Source: Arthrobacter sp. Hiyo4 (GTDB lineage Bacteria; Actinomycetota; Actinomycetes; Actinomycetales; Micrococcaceae). From it: a DNA stretch of 64,000 nucleotides. Location: positions 434,001 to 498,000 of the forward strand of contig AP014718.1 of assembly GCA_002370555.1 (NCBI GenBank), written 5' to 3'. Below, piece by piece: positions 46,616 through 59,240 of the stretch (within the stretch, counting starts at the first letter, position 1; every line of letters begins with the position of its first letter). A program made the translations under genes and the position numbers. The notes beneath the pieces are model-generated. The model made no database searches. It was not told the origin of the DNA and saw nothing but the letters and a program-made list of their open reading frames with translations.

Positions 46616-47575
46616 TCAGGAACTGATCACCCGCACCGGCGTACCGTCCAGCCAGGCAGTGACGTCCTCGAACGCGCCACCGTAGAACTGCCGGTAGCTC
46701 TCGGCCGTCACGTAGCCCAGGTGCGGGGAAAGCACAGTGTTGGGGGCGCTGAGCAGCGGGTGGCCCGCAGGAAGCGGTTCCTGGTCAAATACGTCCAGGG
46801 CCGCACCGCGGATCCAGCCCTCGTTCAAGGCCCGTACCAGGGAATCCTCGTTCACCAGCGGACCCCGGGAGGTGTTCACCAGGATGCCTTCGGGCCCAAG
46901 GAGCCGAAGTTCCTGCTCACCCACGATGTCCTCGGAACGGTGAGACAGCCGCAGGTGGAGGGACACGACGTCGGAATTCTCGAAAAGGTCCTCCTTGCTG
47001 ACCTTCTGAACGCCTGCCTCGACGGCGGCCTCCTCGGTGAGATTCTGGCTCCAGGCGAGCACTTCCATGCCGAAGGCCTGCCCGTAGGCCGCGATCCGCC
47101 GACCGATCTTACCCAGGCCCACGACGCCCAGGGTCTTGCCGGAAAGCTCCATCCCCACCGAGGTCTGCCACGTGCCCGCGCGCAGCGAGTTCTCCTCGGC
47201 CGGGAGGTTGCGGGCGATCGCGAGCAGCAAGGCCCAGGTCAGTTCGGGCGCGGCCGTGGGAGACCCGGGCGTGCCGCATACGGTGATGCCGAGTTCCGCT
47301 GCTGCGGCCACGTCGATGGAGGCATTGGCCATGCCGGTGGTCACCAGCAGCTTCAGCCCCGGGAGACGTTCCAGCACTGTGCGGGGGAACGGGGTCCGCT
47401 CACGCATCGCTATGACGATCTGGTAGTTGGCGAGGGCTGCTGCCAGGGCGTCCTCGGACTGGAAGGGCTCGCGGAAGACGGACGTTGTAACGCCGGCCTG
47501 TTCCAGGGCGGACCAGTCGGCGAAACCGCGCGCCACGCCCTGGTAGTCGTCGAGGATGGCAAGCCGCTGCTGCAT
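46616..47575 (-). CDS. D-isomer-specific 2-hydroxyacid dehydrogenase
   Basis: An intact 319-residue NAD-dependent enzyme. The nucleotide site is GVVGLGKIGRRIAAYGQAFG; the catalytic residues are Arg in NTSRGPLVNE, Glu in FDQEPLPAGHPL and His in SPHLGYVT. The N-terminal MQQRLAILDDYQGVARGFAD is typical of a group acting on small hydroxyacids. It ends nine bases after the convergent ROK gene and may or may not belong to that pathway. Confidence 0.9.
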   Translation of the reverse strand: MQQRLAILDDYQGVARGFADWSALEQAGVTTSVFREPFQSEDALAAALANYQIVIAMRERTPFPRTVLERLPGLKLLVTTGMANASIDVAAAAELGITVCGTPGSPTAAPELTWALLLAIARNLPAEENSLRAGTWQTSVGMELSGKTLGVVGLGKIGRRIAAYGQAFGMEVLAWSQNLTEEAAVEAGVQKVSKEDLFENSDVVSLHLRLSHRSEDIVGEQELRLLGPEGILVNTSRGPLVNEDSLVRALNEGWIRGAALDVFDQEPLPAGHPLLSAPNTVLSPHLGYVTAESYRQFYGGAFEDVTAWLDGTPVRVISS

Positions 47576-47746
47576 GTGAAGTTCCTTCGTCCGGGTATGC
47601 GGCGCTTGGCAGCCCGCACGTTGGGGCCCGCCGGTGTGAGCTTCATCGTATGCCAGGGCGCCATGACGTGGCCTGCGGCGTCCGGGGCAATACGCCGTGA
47701 TAGCAATGGAAGTGATGAAATCCTATTTAGTCACCGCCGAATCCTC

Positions 47747-48941
47747 ATGAGCGGACAGTTCCTGGCCAAAGTTCCCAAGGGCTGGATCCTCCTGGCCTGC
47801 ATCGGACTCCTGGCGCTGAACCTGCGTGGGCCCTTCGTTGCCGTTGCCCCGGTGGTTGACCTGATGCAGGCCGACCTCGGATTTACCCCCGTGATGTTGG
47901 GCCTGCTGACGAGCATCCCGGTGCTGTGCTTCGCGCTCGCCGCGTCGCTGGCGTCACTGACTACACGGAAACTCGGCGCGGAGTTCGCCGTTTCGCTGAC
48001 CATCCTTGGCGTCCTGGCTGGCGTGATTGTGCGCTCGGCGGGCGGCCCGGGACCGGTGGTGGTTGGCACGGTGATGATCGGCCTGGCCATCACGGTGGGC
48101 AATATCGCAGTGCCGTTGATTATCCGCCGCGACTTCTCCCCGTTGCGCCAAGGGACCGCCATGGGTGTGTACACGGCGGCCCTGAATATCGGGTCGTTCC
48201 TGACGTCGATGGTCACGGCGCCACTGGCCGAGCTCGCCGGTTGGCGGGTGGCTCTAGTGTCCGTGGGCATCCTGGCTGTCATTGCCATCGTTTTCTGGAC
48301 CCTCGCCGTTGGCGCGCGCACCGCGTTTGTGCCGTCCCGCACCGTGGTGGCCGGCGGGCAGGAGCACCCGGCCGTCAAGGGTTCCGGCTGGATTACCGCC
48401 GGGCTCACCGCAGGCTTCGCCGGGCAGGCGTTTTCCTACTACGCTGTGACGGCATGGCTGCCGAGCTACCTCAACGACGAACTTGGCATGTCCGCCTCAG
48501 CCGCCGGGCAGGCTCATCGCTGTTCCAGATCTTCGCCATTGTTGGCGGCTTGGGAGTGCCGTTCGCGGCCAAATATTTCAGTACGACGACGACGGCAGTC
48601 ACCGTGGGGCTGTTGTGGACAACCGTGCCGGGCGGGCTGCTGCTGGCACCTGAGCAGTGGTGGCTGTGGTCCACGTTCGGCGGCATCGCGCAGGGCGGCG
48701 GGATCACGCTGATCTTCATCGCCATCATCAAGCTGGCCCGGGACCAGGTGTCCGCGGGCCGGATGTCCGCCACGGTCCAGGGCTCGGTTACTGCTTCGGG
48801 GCGGTGGCCCCGCCGATGGTGGGCTTCGTGCACGACGCCTCGGGTTCCTGGACCCCGGCGCTGCTGGTGATCCTGGGCTCGGTGTTGATGTTCTTCGTCT
48901 GCACAACCCTGGCCGTGCGGCTGGTGCCGAAAGGACGCTGA
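47747..48941 (+). CDS. MFS transporter, CynX/NimT-like (two breaks)
   Basis: A 12-segment permease of about 399 residues. GWILLACIGLLALNLRGPFV is the first segment with the CynX-type LRGPFVAV motif; VMIGLAITVGNIAVPLIIRR and LGLLTSIPVLCFALAASLAS follow. Frame losses near 48512 (AAGQ/SSLFQIFAI) and near 48793 (TVQGS/GYCFGAVAPPM) are repaired by one base each. The C-terminus reads TTLAVRLVPKGR. Family members take up cyanate, nitroimidazoles or related small anions; the substrate is unknown here. Confidence 0.87.
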
Positions 48942-48987
48942 CGCGTCCCGCCGTCGTACGTTCTTTCCTTCCCTGGCATGTTTACCA

Positions 48988-49088
48988 ACGCTCTCTCACA
49001 TAACGCAGCTTAACGACCGACGCTCTCTCACTATCTTGAGGATAGTGAGAGAGCATCCCCGGTTTTCCTGCATTAAGTGAGAGAGCGT
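48988..49088. repeat. Nested palindrome, family C (CGCTCTCTCAC), copy 1
   Basis: An inner hairpin GCTCTCTCACTATC/GATAGTGAGAGAGC lies between 49022 and 49054. Outer arms ACGCTCTCTCAC(A)TAA and TTA(A)GTGAGAGAGCGT (48988 and 49074) repeat the same sequence, so the element is a hairpin within a hairpin. It separates the convergent MFS and aceB genes. Confidence 0.85.
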
Positions 49089-49203
49089 CCGGGGTCACAC
49101 GGGGTGTTCCGTCGCCGGGCCGGCGCCCGGATCTCGGGGGTGCCTGTTGCGAAGGGCGTGCCTGCCCGGCGGACGGAAATCTATTCAGTAGCCTGCTGCA
49201 GCC

Positions 49204-50851
<1,648 letters not shown>

Positions 50852-50880
50852 TTCAGTCTCCCGGTGCAGGGCCCAGCTGG

Positions 50881-50928
50881 GTAGCAGTAAGTGTCGTTTT
50901 GAGCCTCCAAAACGACACTTACTGCTAC
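50881..50928. repeat. Palindromic element, family D (AGCAGTAAGTGTCG), copy 1
   Basis: Perfect 21-base arms GTAGCAGTAAGTGTCGTTTTG (50881-50901) and the complement at 50908-50928 flank a 6-base loop. It lies between aceA and aceB, which run in the same direction, so it could act as a partial terminator or mRNA stabiliser inside the operon. A second copy is at 61361. Confidence 0.9.
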
Positions 50929-50943
50929 TTACTTGGGGAAAAT

Positions 50944-52260
50944 TTAGTGGAACTGGCCTTCTTCGGTGGATCCCACCAGTGCCAGGGTTGATGCGTTCGG
51001 GTTGAGCGCAGTTGCAATGTCGTCGAAGTAGCCGGTGCCGACTTCGCGCTGGTGCTTGGTCGCGGTGTAGCCGCGGGACTCGGAGGCGAATTCCTTTTCC
51101 TGCAGCTCGACGTAGGCGCTCATGCCTTCACGGGCGTAGCCGTGGGCGAGGTCGAACATCGAGTAGTTCAGGGCGTGGAAGCCGGCCAGGGTGATGAACT
51201 GGAACGTGAAGCCCATGGCGCCGAGTTCACGCTGGAACTTCGCGATCGTGGCGTCGTCCAGGTGCTTGCGCCAGTTGAACGAGGGTGAGCAGTTGTAGGA
51301 GAGCATCTGGTCCGGGAAGTCGGCCTTGACGGCCTCGGCGAACTTGCGTGCCAGCTCCAGGTCTGGGGTGCCCGTCTCCATCCAGATGAGGTCGGAGTAC
51401 GGGGCGTAGGCCTTGGCACGGGCGATGCAGGGTTCGATGCCGTTGCGGACCTTGTAGAAACCTTCCGGGGTGCGCTCGCCGGTGACGAATTCCTGGTCGC
51501 GGGGATCGACGTCGGAAGTGATCAGCGTGGCTGCCTCGGCATCGGTGCGGGCGATGACCACGGACGGAGTGCCGGCGACGTCGGCCGCCAGGCGAGCGGC
51601 GTTCAGTGTGCGGACGTGCTGCTGGGTGGGGATGAGGACCTTGCCGCCGAGGTGGCCGCATTTCTTCTCGGAGGCGAGCTGGTCCTCCCAGTGCACGCCA
51701 GCCGCACCGGCCTGGATCATGGATTTCATAAGCTCGTAGGCGTTCAGCGGGCCACCGAAGCCGGCCTCGGCGTCGGCAACGATCGGCACCATCCAGTCCT
51801 CAACGGTCTGGATGCCTTCGGAGAATTCGATCTGGTCGGCGCGGAGGAGGGCGTTGTTAATGCGGCGGACCACGGTGGGAACCGAGTTGGCCGGGTAGAG
51901 GGACTGGTCCGGGTAGGTGTGGCCGGAGTTGTTGGCGTCGGCGGCGACCTGCCAGCCCGAGAGGTAGATGGCGCGGAGGCCGGCCTTGACCTGCTGCACG
52001 GCCTGGTTGCCGGTCAGGGCACCCAGGGCGTTGGTGTACCCGCCGGTCTTGTGCTCTTCGGTGAGCTGCTTCCAGAGCTTCTCGGAACCGCGGCGGGCCA
52101 GCGTGTGCTCTTCGGAGACCCGGCCGCGGAGCTTGACGACGTCCGAGGCCTTGTAGTCACGGGTCACACCTTCCCAGCGGGGGTTGGCGGCCCACTCGAG
52201 CTCCAGGGCGGCGGCCTGCTGTTCGGGCGTCTGCTGGGTGGGCTCAAATGCTGCAGTCAT
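50944..52260 (-). CDS. aceA: Isocitrate lyase
   Basis: Splits isocitrate into glyoxylate and succinate. The intact 438-residue protein has the catalytic [13 protein letters not shown], the metal and substrate regions [29 protein letters not shown] and [16 protein letters not shown]. It is divergent from ramB, whose product represses it when acetate is not used. Both start codons face a 153-base region that holds the promoters; direct near-repeats GCACTTCAC and AACACTTCTC near 52371 may be part of the regulator site. Confidence 0.95.
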   Translation of the reverse strand: MTAAFEPTQQTPEQQAAALELEWAANPRWEGVTRDYKASDVVKLRGRVSEEHTLARRGSEKLWKQLTEEHKTGGYTNALGALTGNQAVQQVKAGLRAIYLSGWQVAADANNSGHTYPDQSLYPANSVPTVVRRINNALLRADQIEFSEGIQTVEDWMVPIVADAEAGFGGPLNAYELMKSMIQAGAAGVHWEDQLASEKKCGHLGGKVLIPTQQHVRTLNAARLAADVAGTPSVVIARTDAEAATLITSDVDPRDQEFVTGERTPEGFYKVRNGIEPCIARAKAYAPYSDLIWMETGTPDLELARKFAEAVKADFPDQMLSYNCSPSFNWRKHLDDATIAKFQRELGAMGFTFQFITLAGFHALNYSMFDLAHGYAREGMSAYVELQEKEFASESRGYTATKHQREVGTGYFDDIATALNPNASTLALVGSTEEGQFH

Positions 52261-52413
52261 CGTTGTCTCCTTGATTGAGCTCCGGGTGTTTATCTGCCGG
52301 CCGGAGCTGCTTCCTTGCAGCTCCGGCCGGCTACCCCGGTGCGGTGTTTCTTTCCGTGTTCACTACTTTTCAGCACTTCACAACACTTCTCTAGGGTAAA
52401 ACCGTGGAAAGAA

Positions 52414-53928
52414 ATGCACTTCTTCGCGTATCCTCAAGAAATGACGCCTGGAAGCTGGAACCGCGAAGTCGCCCTACCGCCGTCGTCCGCCGCCTCCCCG
52501 GAACTGGACGTCATCAGCCTGGGCCGCCGCGTGCGGCATCTGCGCAAGCAGGCCGGGTACACACTCGATGACCTGGGCGCCGCCGTCGGGACCGCCCCCA
52601 GCCAGTTGAGCCTGATCGAAAACGGCAAACGGGAACCCAAGCTCTCCCTGCTGCAAGGGCTGGCCGCTGCGCTCAACGTGAGCATCGACCAGTTGCTTGG
52701 CGCCGAGCCGCCGAGCCGCCGCGCGGCCCTGGAAATTGAGCTGGAACGCTACCAGCGCGGGCCCCTGTACGAGTCCCTTAATCTGCCCAAAATCCGCATC
52801 AGCTCGCGGCTTCCGGTCGATGTGCTGGAGGCGCAGGTGGGGCTGCTGCACGAGCTCGAACGCAAGCTTAACGAGCAGGTGGCGACGCCGGAGGAAGCCC
52901 GCCGCGCGAACGGTGAGCTGCGTGCCATGATGCGTGAGCGCGGCAACTACTTCCCGGAGTATGAGGCCGAGGCCCAGAAGGTCCTGGGGCTGGTGGGTTA
53001 CACGGCCGGGCCGCTGAGCCAGCACGTCATCGCGGACATCGCTGAGAAGCTCGGATTCACCCTTCATCACGTGGGCGACCTGCCGCATTCCACCCGTTCA
53101 GTGACGGATTTGAAGAATCACAGAATTTACCTGACGCAGAGCCAGCGGCAGGACCACGACCCCCGCTCGGTGCTGTTGCAGGCGCTGGGGCACTACGTCC
53201 TGGGGCACGAGACGCCGAAAAACTACGGCGACTTCCTCGGCCAACGGGTGGCCACGAACTACTTCGCGGCCGCGCTCCTGCTGCCCGAGCAGGCCACCGT
53301 GGACTTCCTGCAGAAGGCCAAGGCTGCCAAGGAAATCGCGGTTGAGGACATCCGCGACGCCTTTGCCGTCTCCTACGAGACCGCCGCGCACCGCTTCACC
53401 AACCTGGCCACGAAGCACCTGGGCATCACCACCCATTTCCAGAAGACCCACAAGAGCGGCATCATCTACAAGGCCTACGAGAACGACGGCGTGACGTTCC
53501 CGATGGACCATACAGGCGCCATTGAGGGCCAGCCGTCGTGCAAGGCCTGGACCTCGCGGGCGGTATTTGATGTGCCGGACAAGTTCAGCGCGTACAGCCA
53601 GTACACGGATACTCCATCCGGCACGTATTGGTGCACGGCCCGGACGGAGGGATCGGCCAGCGGCGAGTTCTCCCTGAGCATCGGGGTGCCGTACCAGCAC
53701 GTGAAATGGTTCCGCGGCCGGGAAACCGCGGCGCGCGAAAAGTCCACATGCCCCGACCCGAACTGCTGCAAGCAGCCCCCGGCAGCACTGGCCTCCGAGT
53801 GGGCCGGAAACGCCTGGCCGTCTGCCCGCGCCCACTCGCACCTGCTCGCCGCGATGCCGCCCGGCGCGTTCCCCGGCGTGGACGAGACCGAGGTCTACTC
53901 GTTCCTGGCTGCGCACTCGGGGAACTGA
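52414..53928 (+). CDS. ramB: RamB-type regulator of acetate metabolism
   Basis: An intact regulator of about 504 residues. An XRE helix-turn-helix (LGRRVRHLRKQAGYTLDDLG, SQLSLIENGKREPKLSLLQG) is followed by a ScfR/IrrE-like metallo-fold (QALGHYVLGHETPKNYGDFL, FAAALLLPE) and the C-terminal short-chain fatty acyl-CoA regulator domain with cysteines (STCPDPNCCKQPP). RamB represses aceA/aceB in Corynebacterium. ATG 52414 lies behind GGAAAGAA; ATG 52441 is a shorter alternative. Position beside aceA fits its role exactly. Confidence 0.9.
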   Translation: MHFFAYPQEMTPGSWNREVALPPSSAASPELDVISLGRRVRHLRKQAGYTLDDLGAAVGTAPSQLSLIENGKREPKLSLLQGLAAALNVSIDQLLGAEPPSRRAALEIELERYQRGPLYESLNLPKIRISSRLPVDVLEAQVGLLHELERKLNEQVATPEEARRANGELRAMMRERGNYFPEYEAEAQKVLGLVGYTAGPLSQHVIADIAEKLGFTLHHVGDLPHSTRSVTDLKNHRIYLTQSQRQDHDPRSVLLQALGHYVLGHETPKNYGDFLGQRVATNYFAAALLLPEQATVDFLQKAKAAKEIAVEDIRDAFAVSYETAAHRFTNLATKHLGITTHFQKTHKSGIIYKAYENDGVTFPMDHTGAIEGQPSCKAWTSRAVFDVPDKFSAYSQYTDTPSGTYWCTARTEGSASGEFSLSIGVPYQHVKWFRGRETAAREKSTCPDPNCCKQPPAALASEWAGNAWPSARAHSHLLAAMPPGAFPGVDETEVYSFLAAHSGN

Positions 53929-53938
53929 CCCCCTGACC

Positions 53939-54035
53939 CTCTCTCACTTAGGGCGGGTTTTTACCGGACGCTCTCTCACTTTCTTGGAGAAAGTGAGAGA
54001 GCGTTGGCGGTTTTCTTAGGTTAAGTGATAGAGCG
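53939..54035. repeat. Nested palindrome, family C, copy 2
   Basis: The inner hairpin ACGCTCTCTCACTTTC/GAAAGTGAGAGAGCGT is enclosed by outer arms CTCTCTCACTTA (53939) and TAAGTGATAGAG (54022). The design repeats the element at 48988 with different inner stem tips. It separates convergent ramB and the TAXI gene, six bases from the latter's stop. Confidence 0.88.
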
Positions 54036-54041
54036 TTTGGA

Positions 54042-55039
54042 CTACCCGTGGAGCTCCCGGTACGCCGCAACGGCGCCGGGGTGCAGGGGCAAACCGGCGG
54101 TGTTGATCAAGGATTCCGGGCTCAGGAACTGAACGCCCAGGCTGGAGCTCGGGATTAGTTCCTCGGCACGGCCCACCAGCAGTTCGACGGTCTGTTGGAC
54201 GGTTCGGTCATCAAGATCGCTTCGGCACAGCAGCAGGTTTGCCACGCCCACGGTCCACACGGCCGGAATGCCCGCGTAGGCGCCCGCCGGGATCAGCACC
54301 CGGTCGTAGAAGACGCCGTATTTCGCCCGCAGTGCCGGCAGCAGCGGCGACAGATCAAGAAGACCCAGCCCGACGTCGTCGTTCGCGGCAGCAATGGCCG
54401 CGGTAGGCACGCCGCCCGACCAGAACAACGCGTCCACCGTTCCGTGCCGCAGTGCCGCCAGGCCCTCGTTGAGGCCAAGGCTCAGCACCGTGATGCCGCC
54501 GGCGGTGCCCGCAGCGCTGCTCAGTCCGGCAGCCTCGAGCAGCCGCGGAGTGGTCAGTGACGTCCCTGAGCCGGGCTCGCCGACGGCCACGGTTCGGCCG
54601 GCAAGCCCGCCAATTCCCAGGATGCCGCTGTTTTGCCGGATGACGCAGTGGACGTAGTTCTCGTAAACCTTTCCGACGGCGGAGAGTCCGACGGCGGGCG
54701 GCTCGCCCGCCGCTGTGCTTTGGGCAGCTGAATCCGCGAGCGCGACGGCGAATGTGGCTTTGCCTGTCAGTAGAAGTTCGAGGTTGTCCAGGCTGCCGCC
54801 GGTAGTCAGTGCCGTGGCTTGGCCGGCAACGCTGTGACGTTGAAGGGAGGCCGCAAGCAGTTCGGCGAACTCGAGGTAGAAGCCTCCGGGCTCGCCGCCG
54901 GCCACAGTGACGGTGCCCGGACGGTCCGTCGGTGTGCATGCACTCAGGGCCGGCAGAAGCAGCCCCGACAACCCGGCCGCGACGCCGGCCTTGAGGACGG
55001 TCCGCCGCGGGGCGTTCCGGGTCCGATGGGGTCAGTCAT
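54042..55039 (-). CDS. TAXI-family TRAP transporter substrate-binding lipoprotein (frame broken near 55013)
   Basis: About 331 residues. With one base restored near 55013 the start ATG 55039 gives a twin-arginine leader (RRTVLKAGVAAGLSG) that ends in a lipobox (LSAC), so it is exported folded and lipid-anchored. The binding fold shows VTVAGGEPGGFYLEFAELLA, TGGSLDNLELL, GLAGRTVAVGEPGSGT and DALFWSGGVPTAAI. TAXI proteins bind glutamate-like or C4 acids. Its start overlaps the stop of the histidine kinase by eight bases and no TRAP membrane subunits are present, pointing to a sensing role. Confidence 0.85.
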
Positions 55040-55765
55040 TGCGGGCTCCCGGCACGTCCGCGGCGCGGGAAACTCGAGGCGCGCGATCAGGCCATGCGGC
55101 GAGGCGTCCGCAAGCACCAGCCGGCCACTGTTGGCCGCTGCCAGTTTGTCCACGATGGTCATGCCCAGCCCGGTGCCGGGGATCTTCCGGTGCGCAGGGG
55201 ACCGCCAGAAACGGCTGGTGGCCGCTGTCCGTTCGTCCGCGGATAGCCCAGGGCCGTCGTCGGACACTTCAATGGCCACCGTGCCTTGGCGCTCGCGGGC
55301 AGCAACCGAGATCCGGGCGCCGGGAGCGTACTTGATGGCGTTGTTCAGAAGTTCGCCGACCATCTGGGCCAGCTCTGCGGCGCTGCAGGGATGTGTACGG
55401 CGGGGGCCGGCGGATCTGCCAGCAGGATCGCTGCTCCGCCGCGCCGGGCGGCGGGCCCGCCCGTTCGGCTTCTTCCTGCAGGACCGGGTACGGATCAAGC
55501 GGCACCTTTGCCGCCGGCGCCGGGTTCCCAGCGGACCCCGGGCGGAGTCCTCAGAGGCCCGGTGCTCGGCGGACGCCAGCCGCAAAACGCCGTCCAGGAT
55601 CTCCTCCACGCGTTCGAGCTCGGCCAGCACCCCTGCCGCGGCGTCGTGCTCCCGGGCGGTCTTCAGTTCCAGCTGCAGCAGATCGATCCTGAGCCGCAGG
55701 GCGCCCACGGGATTGCGTAGTTCGTGCGATGTGTCAGCGATCAGTTGCAGCATCGCCGCGTCCGT
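55032..55765 (-). pseudogene. Two-component histidine kinase, N-terminal part missing (several breaks)
   Basis: The H-box is IADTSHELRNPVGALRLRID with the phosphorylated His; the N-box is GELLNNAIKYAPGARISVAA and the G-boxes are VSDDGPGLSADE and GTGLGMTIVDKL. Nothing of the sensor, membrane segments or HAMP domain is found: upstream of the H-box, at about 55765, the sequence changes abruptly into the end of an unrelated plus-strand gene. The middle linker also has two or three single-base losses. The cognate response regulator is not in the window. The true stop is probably TGA 55034-55032, overlapping the TAXI start. I call it broken because of the missing N-terminus. Confidence 0.6.
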
Positions 55766-55910
55766 CATCGGCATCACGGACTTCGGCACGTTCCTGAACT
55801 ACGTGGTGGTGGGCTTTGTTTGCAAAGCACTCGTGGAGGTCCTGTTTGTGCCGGCAACGTCCTTGGTCATCGGCTGCATCAAGAAGCGCGAACCGAGCTA
55901 CGGGGTCTGA
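55766..55910 (+). pseudogene. C-terminal fragment of a queuosine precursor transporter (YhhQ/QPTR family)
   Basis: The frame GITDFGTFLNYVVVGFVCKA then LVEVLFVPATSLVIGCIKKR ends at TGA 55908-55910. This is the last two membrane segments of the YhhQ-type transporter that imports queuosine precursors, and it adjoins tgt, its usual partner. The N-terminal four or so segments are absent; the sequence just before is the histidine kinase on the other strand. The fragment cannot work as it stands. Confidence 0.6.
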
Positions 55911-55937
55911 GCGGCTGGCCCCGGGCGGAGCCCGCGC

Positions 55938-57301
<1,364 letters not shown>

Positions 57302-57315
57302 ACGCCGCCGATCCC

Positions 57316-58041
57316 TCAGCCTGCCGCTTCCGGTGTGGGGTAGTTCTCAGCCCGCCAGCTGTCCCAGAGCGAATGGATTGACTCCAGTTTGTGGGCACCC
57401 AGATCAAATGTCGAGGCGATCACCATGGCGCCGCCATGGGGCCTGACCCCTTCAATGACGGGCTGGTCCGCCACGATCAGGAGGCCGTCCCCGTGCTCCG
57501 CGTATCCGTGGACGGTGAGTCCCACCTGGTGGTTGCTGCGGAACCATACCTTCCCGGTGATCTCCTCGCCCGTGGACAGCGTCAGCTCGTACGGCTCACC
57601 AGGCGCAGGCACGTCCGACAATCCCAGCTTTTCGATTTCGGAATCCGAGGTGCCGGGAAATTCGAAGAACAACGTATGCCGCTTGCCGTGCGGGTGGTGC
57701 TCCAGCGCGAACCGGAGCTGCTGGAGGAATGTCAGCCAGCCCTGGGTGATGTCCTCATCCCAGGCTGCCCACTCGGAGTTGTGGTCCAGGGCTGCCCGCG
57801 TGACACTGACCAGCGTCCCGGCGGACACCGGTTTGAGGTCGAAGACATCGCCGCCGTCGGTGGTCAGGCTGGTATGGTCCGGGGCTTCAACGACGTTGCT
57901 GCTGAAGTAGATCCCGTCAATCTCATCAGCCAGTTCATCGGCCTGCCAGCCGTGCCACTGGGCAACTTTGGCCGGTTCGCGCAGCATGGTCCAGACCTGC
58001 GGCGCGTCAGCATTTATCACCACGCTCAGATTGTTCGTCAT
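57316..58041 (-). CDS. SRPBCC-fold protein
   Basis: An intact 241-residue protein made of a START/Bet v1-like domain: MTNNLSVVINADAPQVWTML, then IDGIYFSSNVVEAPDHTSLT, LVSVTRAALDHNSEWAAWDE and GWLTFLQQLRFALEHH. A second beta-rich half (ITGKVWFRSNHQVGLTVHGY) follows. Such Arthrobacter proteins are described as AHSA1-like or polyketide-cyclase-like; no activity is known. Confidence 0.75.
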   Translation of the reverse strand: MTNNLSVVINADAPQVWTMLREPAKVAQWHGWQADELADEIDGIYFSSNVVEAPDHTSLTTDGGDVFDLKPVSAGTLVSVTRAALDHNSEWAAWDEDITQGWLTFLQQLRFALEHHPHGKRHTLFFEFPGTSDSEIEKLGLSDVPAPGEPYELTLSTGEEITGKVWFRSNHQVGLTVHGYAEHGDGLLIVADQPVIEGVRPHGGAMVIASTFDLGAHKLESIHSLWDSWRAENYPTPEAAG

Positions 58042-58102
58042 AGCCCGAATCTACAACGCAGGCGCGGCCCGGGTAGGGGTTAATTCCGCCACCCGGACAA
58101 GG

Positions 58103-59155
58103 TCAGGCCCGGACGGCCTCGAGTTCGTTGCTGATCCGGCGCTGGAGTTCGGCCACACCGATCGTCTCGGACCCGCCGTGCGCCCGCAGGAACAGCAGGG
58201 ATTCGAGGCGCAGCAGCCGCCACTCCCGCTCGGCTTCGTGGTTGGAGTTGTCGATCGAGCGGAAGATCTCTTTGTCGTACAGGTTGGGTTCGTTCAGCGA
58301 CCGCTGGCGCACCTTGGCGTTCATCCGTGCCTTGAACGGGTCCGTTTCCTGGTTTTCCGGCAGACGCAACAGCTTCTCATAGACTTCGGCGCGCTCCTCC
58401 TGCCGGTCCTGGCGGCAGATGAAGCTGGACAACGCCAGGGACGCCTCCACGGATGCCCAGCGGCCCGGGTTGCCGTCGAACGGCAGGACATTGAGCAGGT
58501 CCGCCACGGTGAGCGCCCCGTCCGGATCCTTGAGCGTGATGAACAGTTCGTGGGCCAGGTCGCTGAGGTCCTTGAGGCAGCTGCCGGACTTGAAGTTGAT
58601 GCCCTTGGCCAGCTTGTCCGCCAGCAGCAGCACCCCTACGGCGTCCGGGTGGGCTTCCGCGGCCGCCTCCACCACCGCTTCGGGTGTGCCCTTCGGCGCC
58701 GGAATCCGCCCCAGTTCTTCCGCGGACGGGGCGCTCACCGCCGGCGGGATGGCTGGCAAGGGAGGTACGACGACGGCGGGAGCCGCCGGGGCTATCTCCG
58801 CTTCGTCGGTGTGCCGGGGCTGTTCGGCAGGAGGTTGCGCCGCGATCGGAAGCTGCGTGACGGCGTCGTGCGTTGCGTCCTGGAGGGTGCTGCCCTCAAG
58901 AGCGGTGTCCGGAACCGTGATGACCCGGCCTGCTGTGTCCAGGATCTTTACGGTGGAGCCGGCTGCGATGCGGAGGGTGCCGCCGCCGGTGAGGTTTGCC
59001 AGGACCACCGCAGGGGTCCCGAAATCATCCGGTTCAAACTCCACATGCTGGATTTCGGCGGTGCGTTCACCGTCGGGGAGGAGGAGCTGATCGCCGGTGG
59101 TCAGAGATCCAGCCTGCTGTTCGCTGTAGTGCCTGGAGGCTGGGTTTTCGGTCAT
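58103..59155 (-). CDS. Conserved hypothetical protein (DUF6707-like)
   Basis: An intact protein of 350 residues. The N-terminal 90 residues form a beta-rich part (LTTGDQLLLPDGERTAEIQH, VVLANLTGGGTLRIAAGSTV), then a Pro/Ala-rich linker, then a helical part (GVLLLADKLAKGINFKSGSC, DLAHELFITLKDPDGALTVA, FICRQDRQEERAEVYEKLLR). It resembles hypothetical Arthrobacter proteins of the DUF6707 type; no function can be given. Confidence 0.65.
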   Translation of the reverse strand: MTENPASRHYSEQQAGSLTTGDQLLLPDGERTAEIQHVEFEPDDFGTPAVVLANLTGGGTLRIAAGSTVKILDTAGRVITVPDTALEGSTLQDATHDAVTQLPIAAQPPAEQPRHTDEAEIAPAAPAVVVPPLPAIPPAVSAPSAEELGRIPAPKGTPEAVVEAAAEAHPDAVGVLLLADKLAKGINFKSGSCLKDLSDLAHELFITLKDPDGALTVADLLNVLPFDGNPGRWASVEASLALSSFICRQDRQEERAEVYEKLLRLPENQETDPFKARMNAKVRQRSLNEPNLYDKEIFRSIDNSNHEAEREWRLLRLESLLFLRAHGGSETIGVAELQRRISNELEAVRA

Positions 59156-59240
59156 GGGAGTCCTTAAGTTCTCTTGCGGTCCGCCCTACAGTCTACAAAG
59201 CGGGCCCTGGAAGTCGGGGACGCCGGGGAACCCGCGGGCG

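Noticed and set aside
48988-49088. CRISPR-like repeat array
   Set aside because: The repeated CGCTCTCTCAC units are inverted, not direct, have no regular spacers and no cas genes are present.
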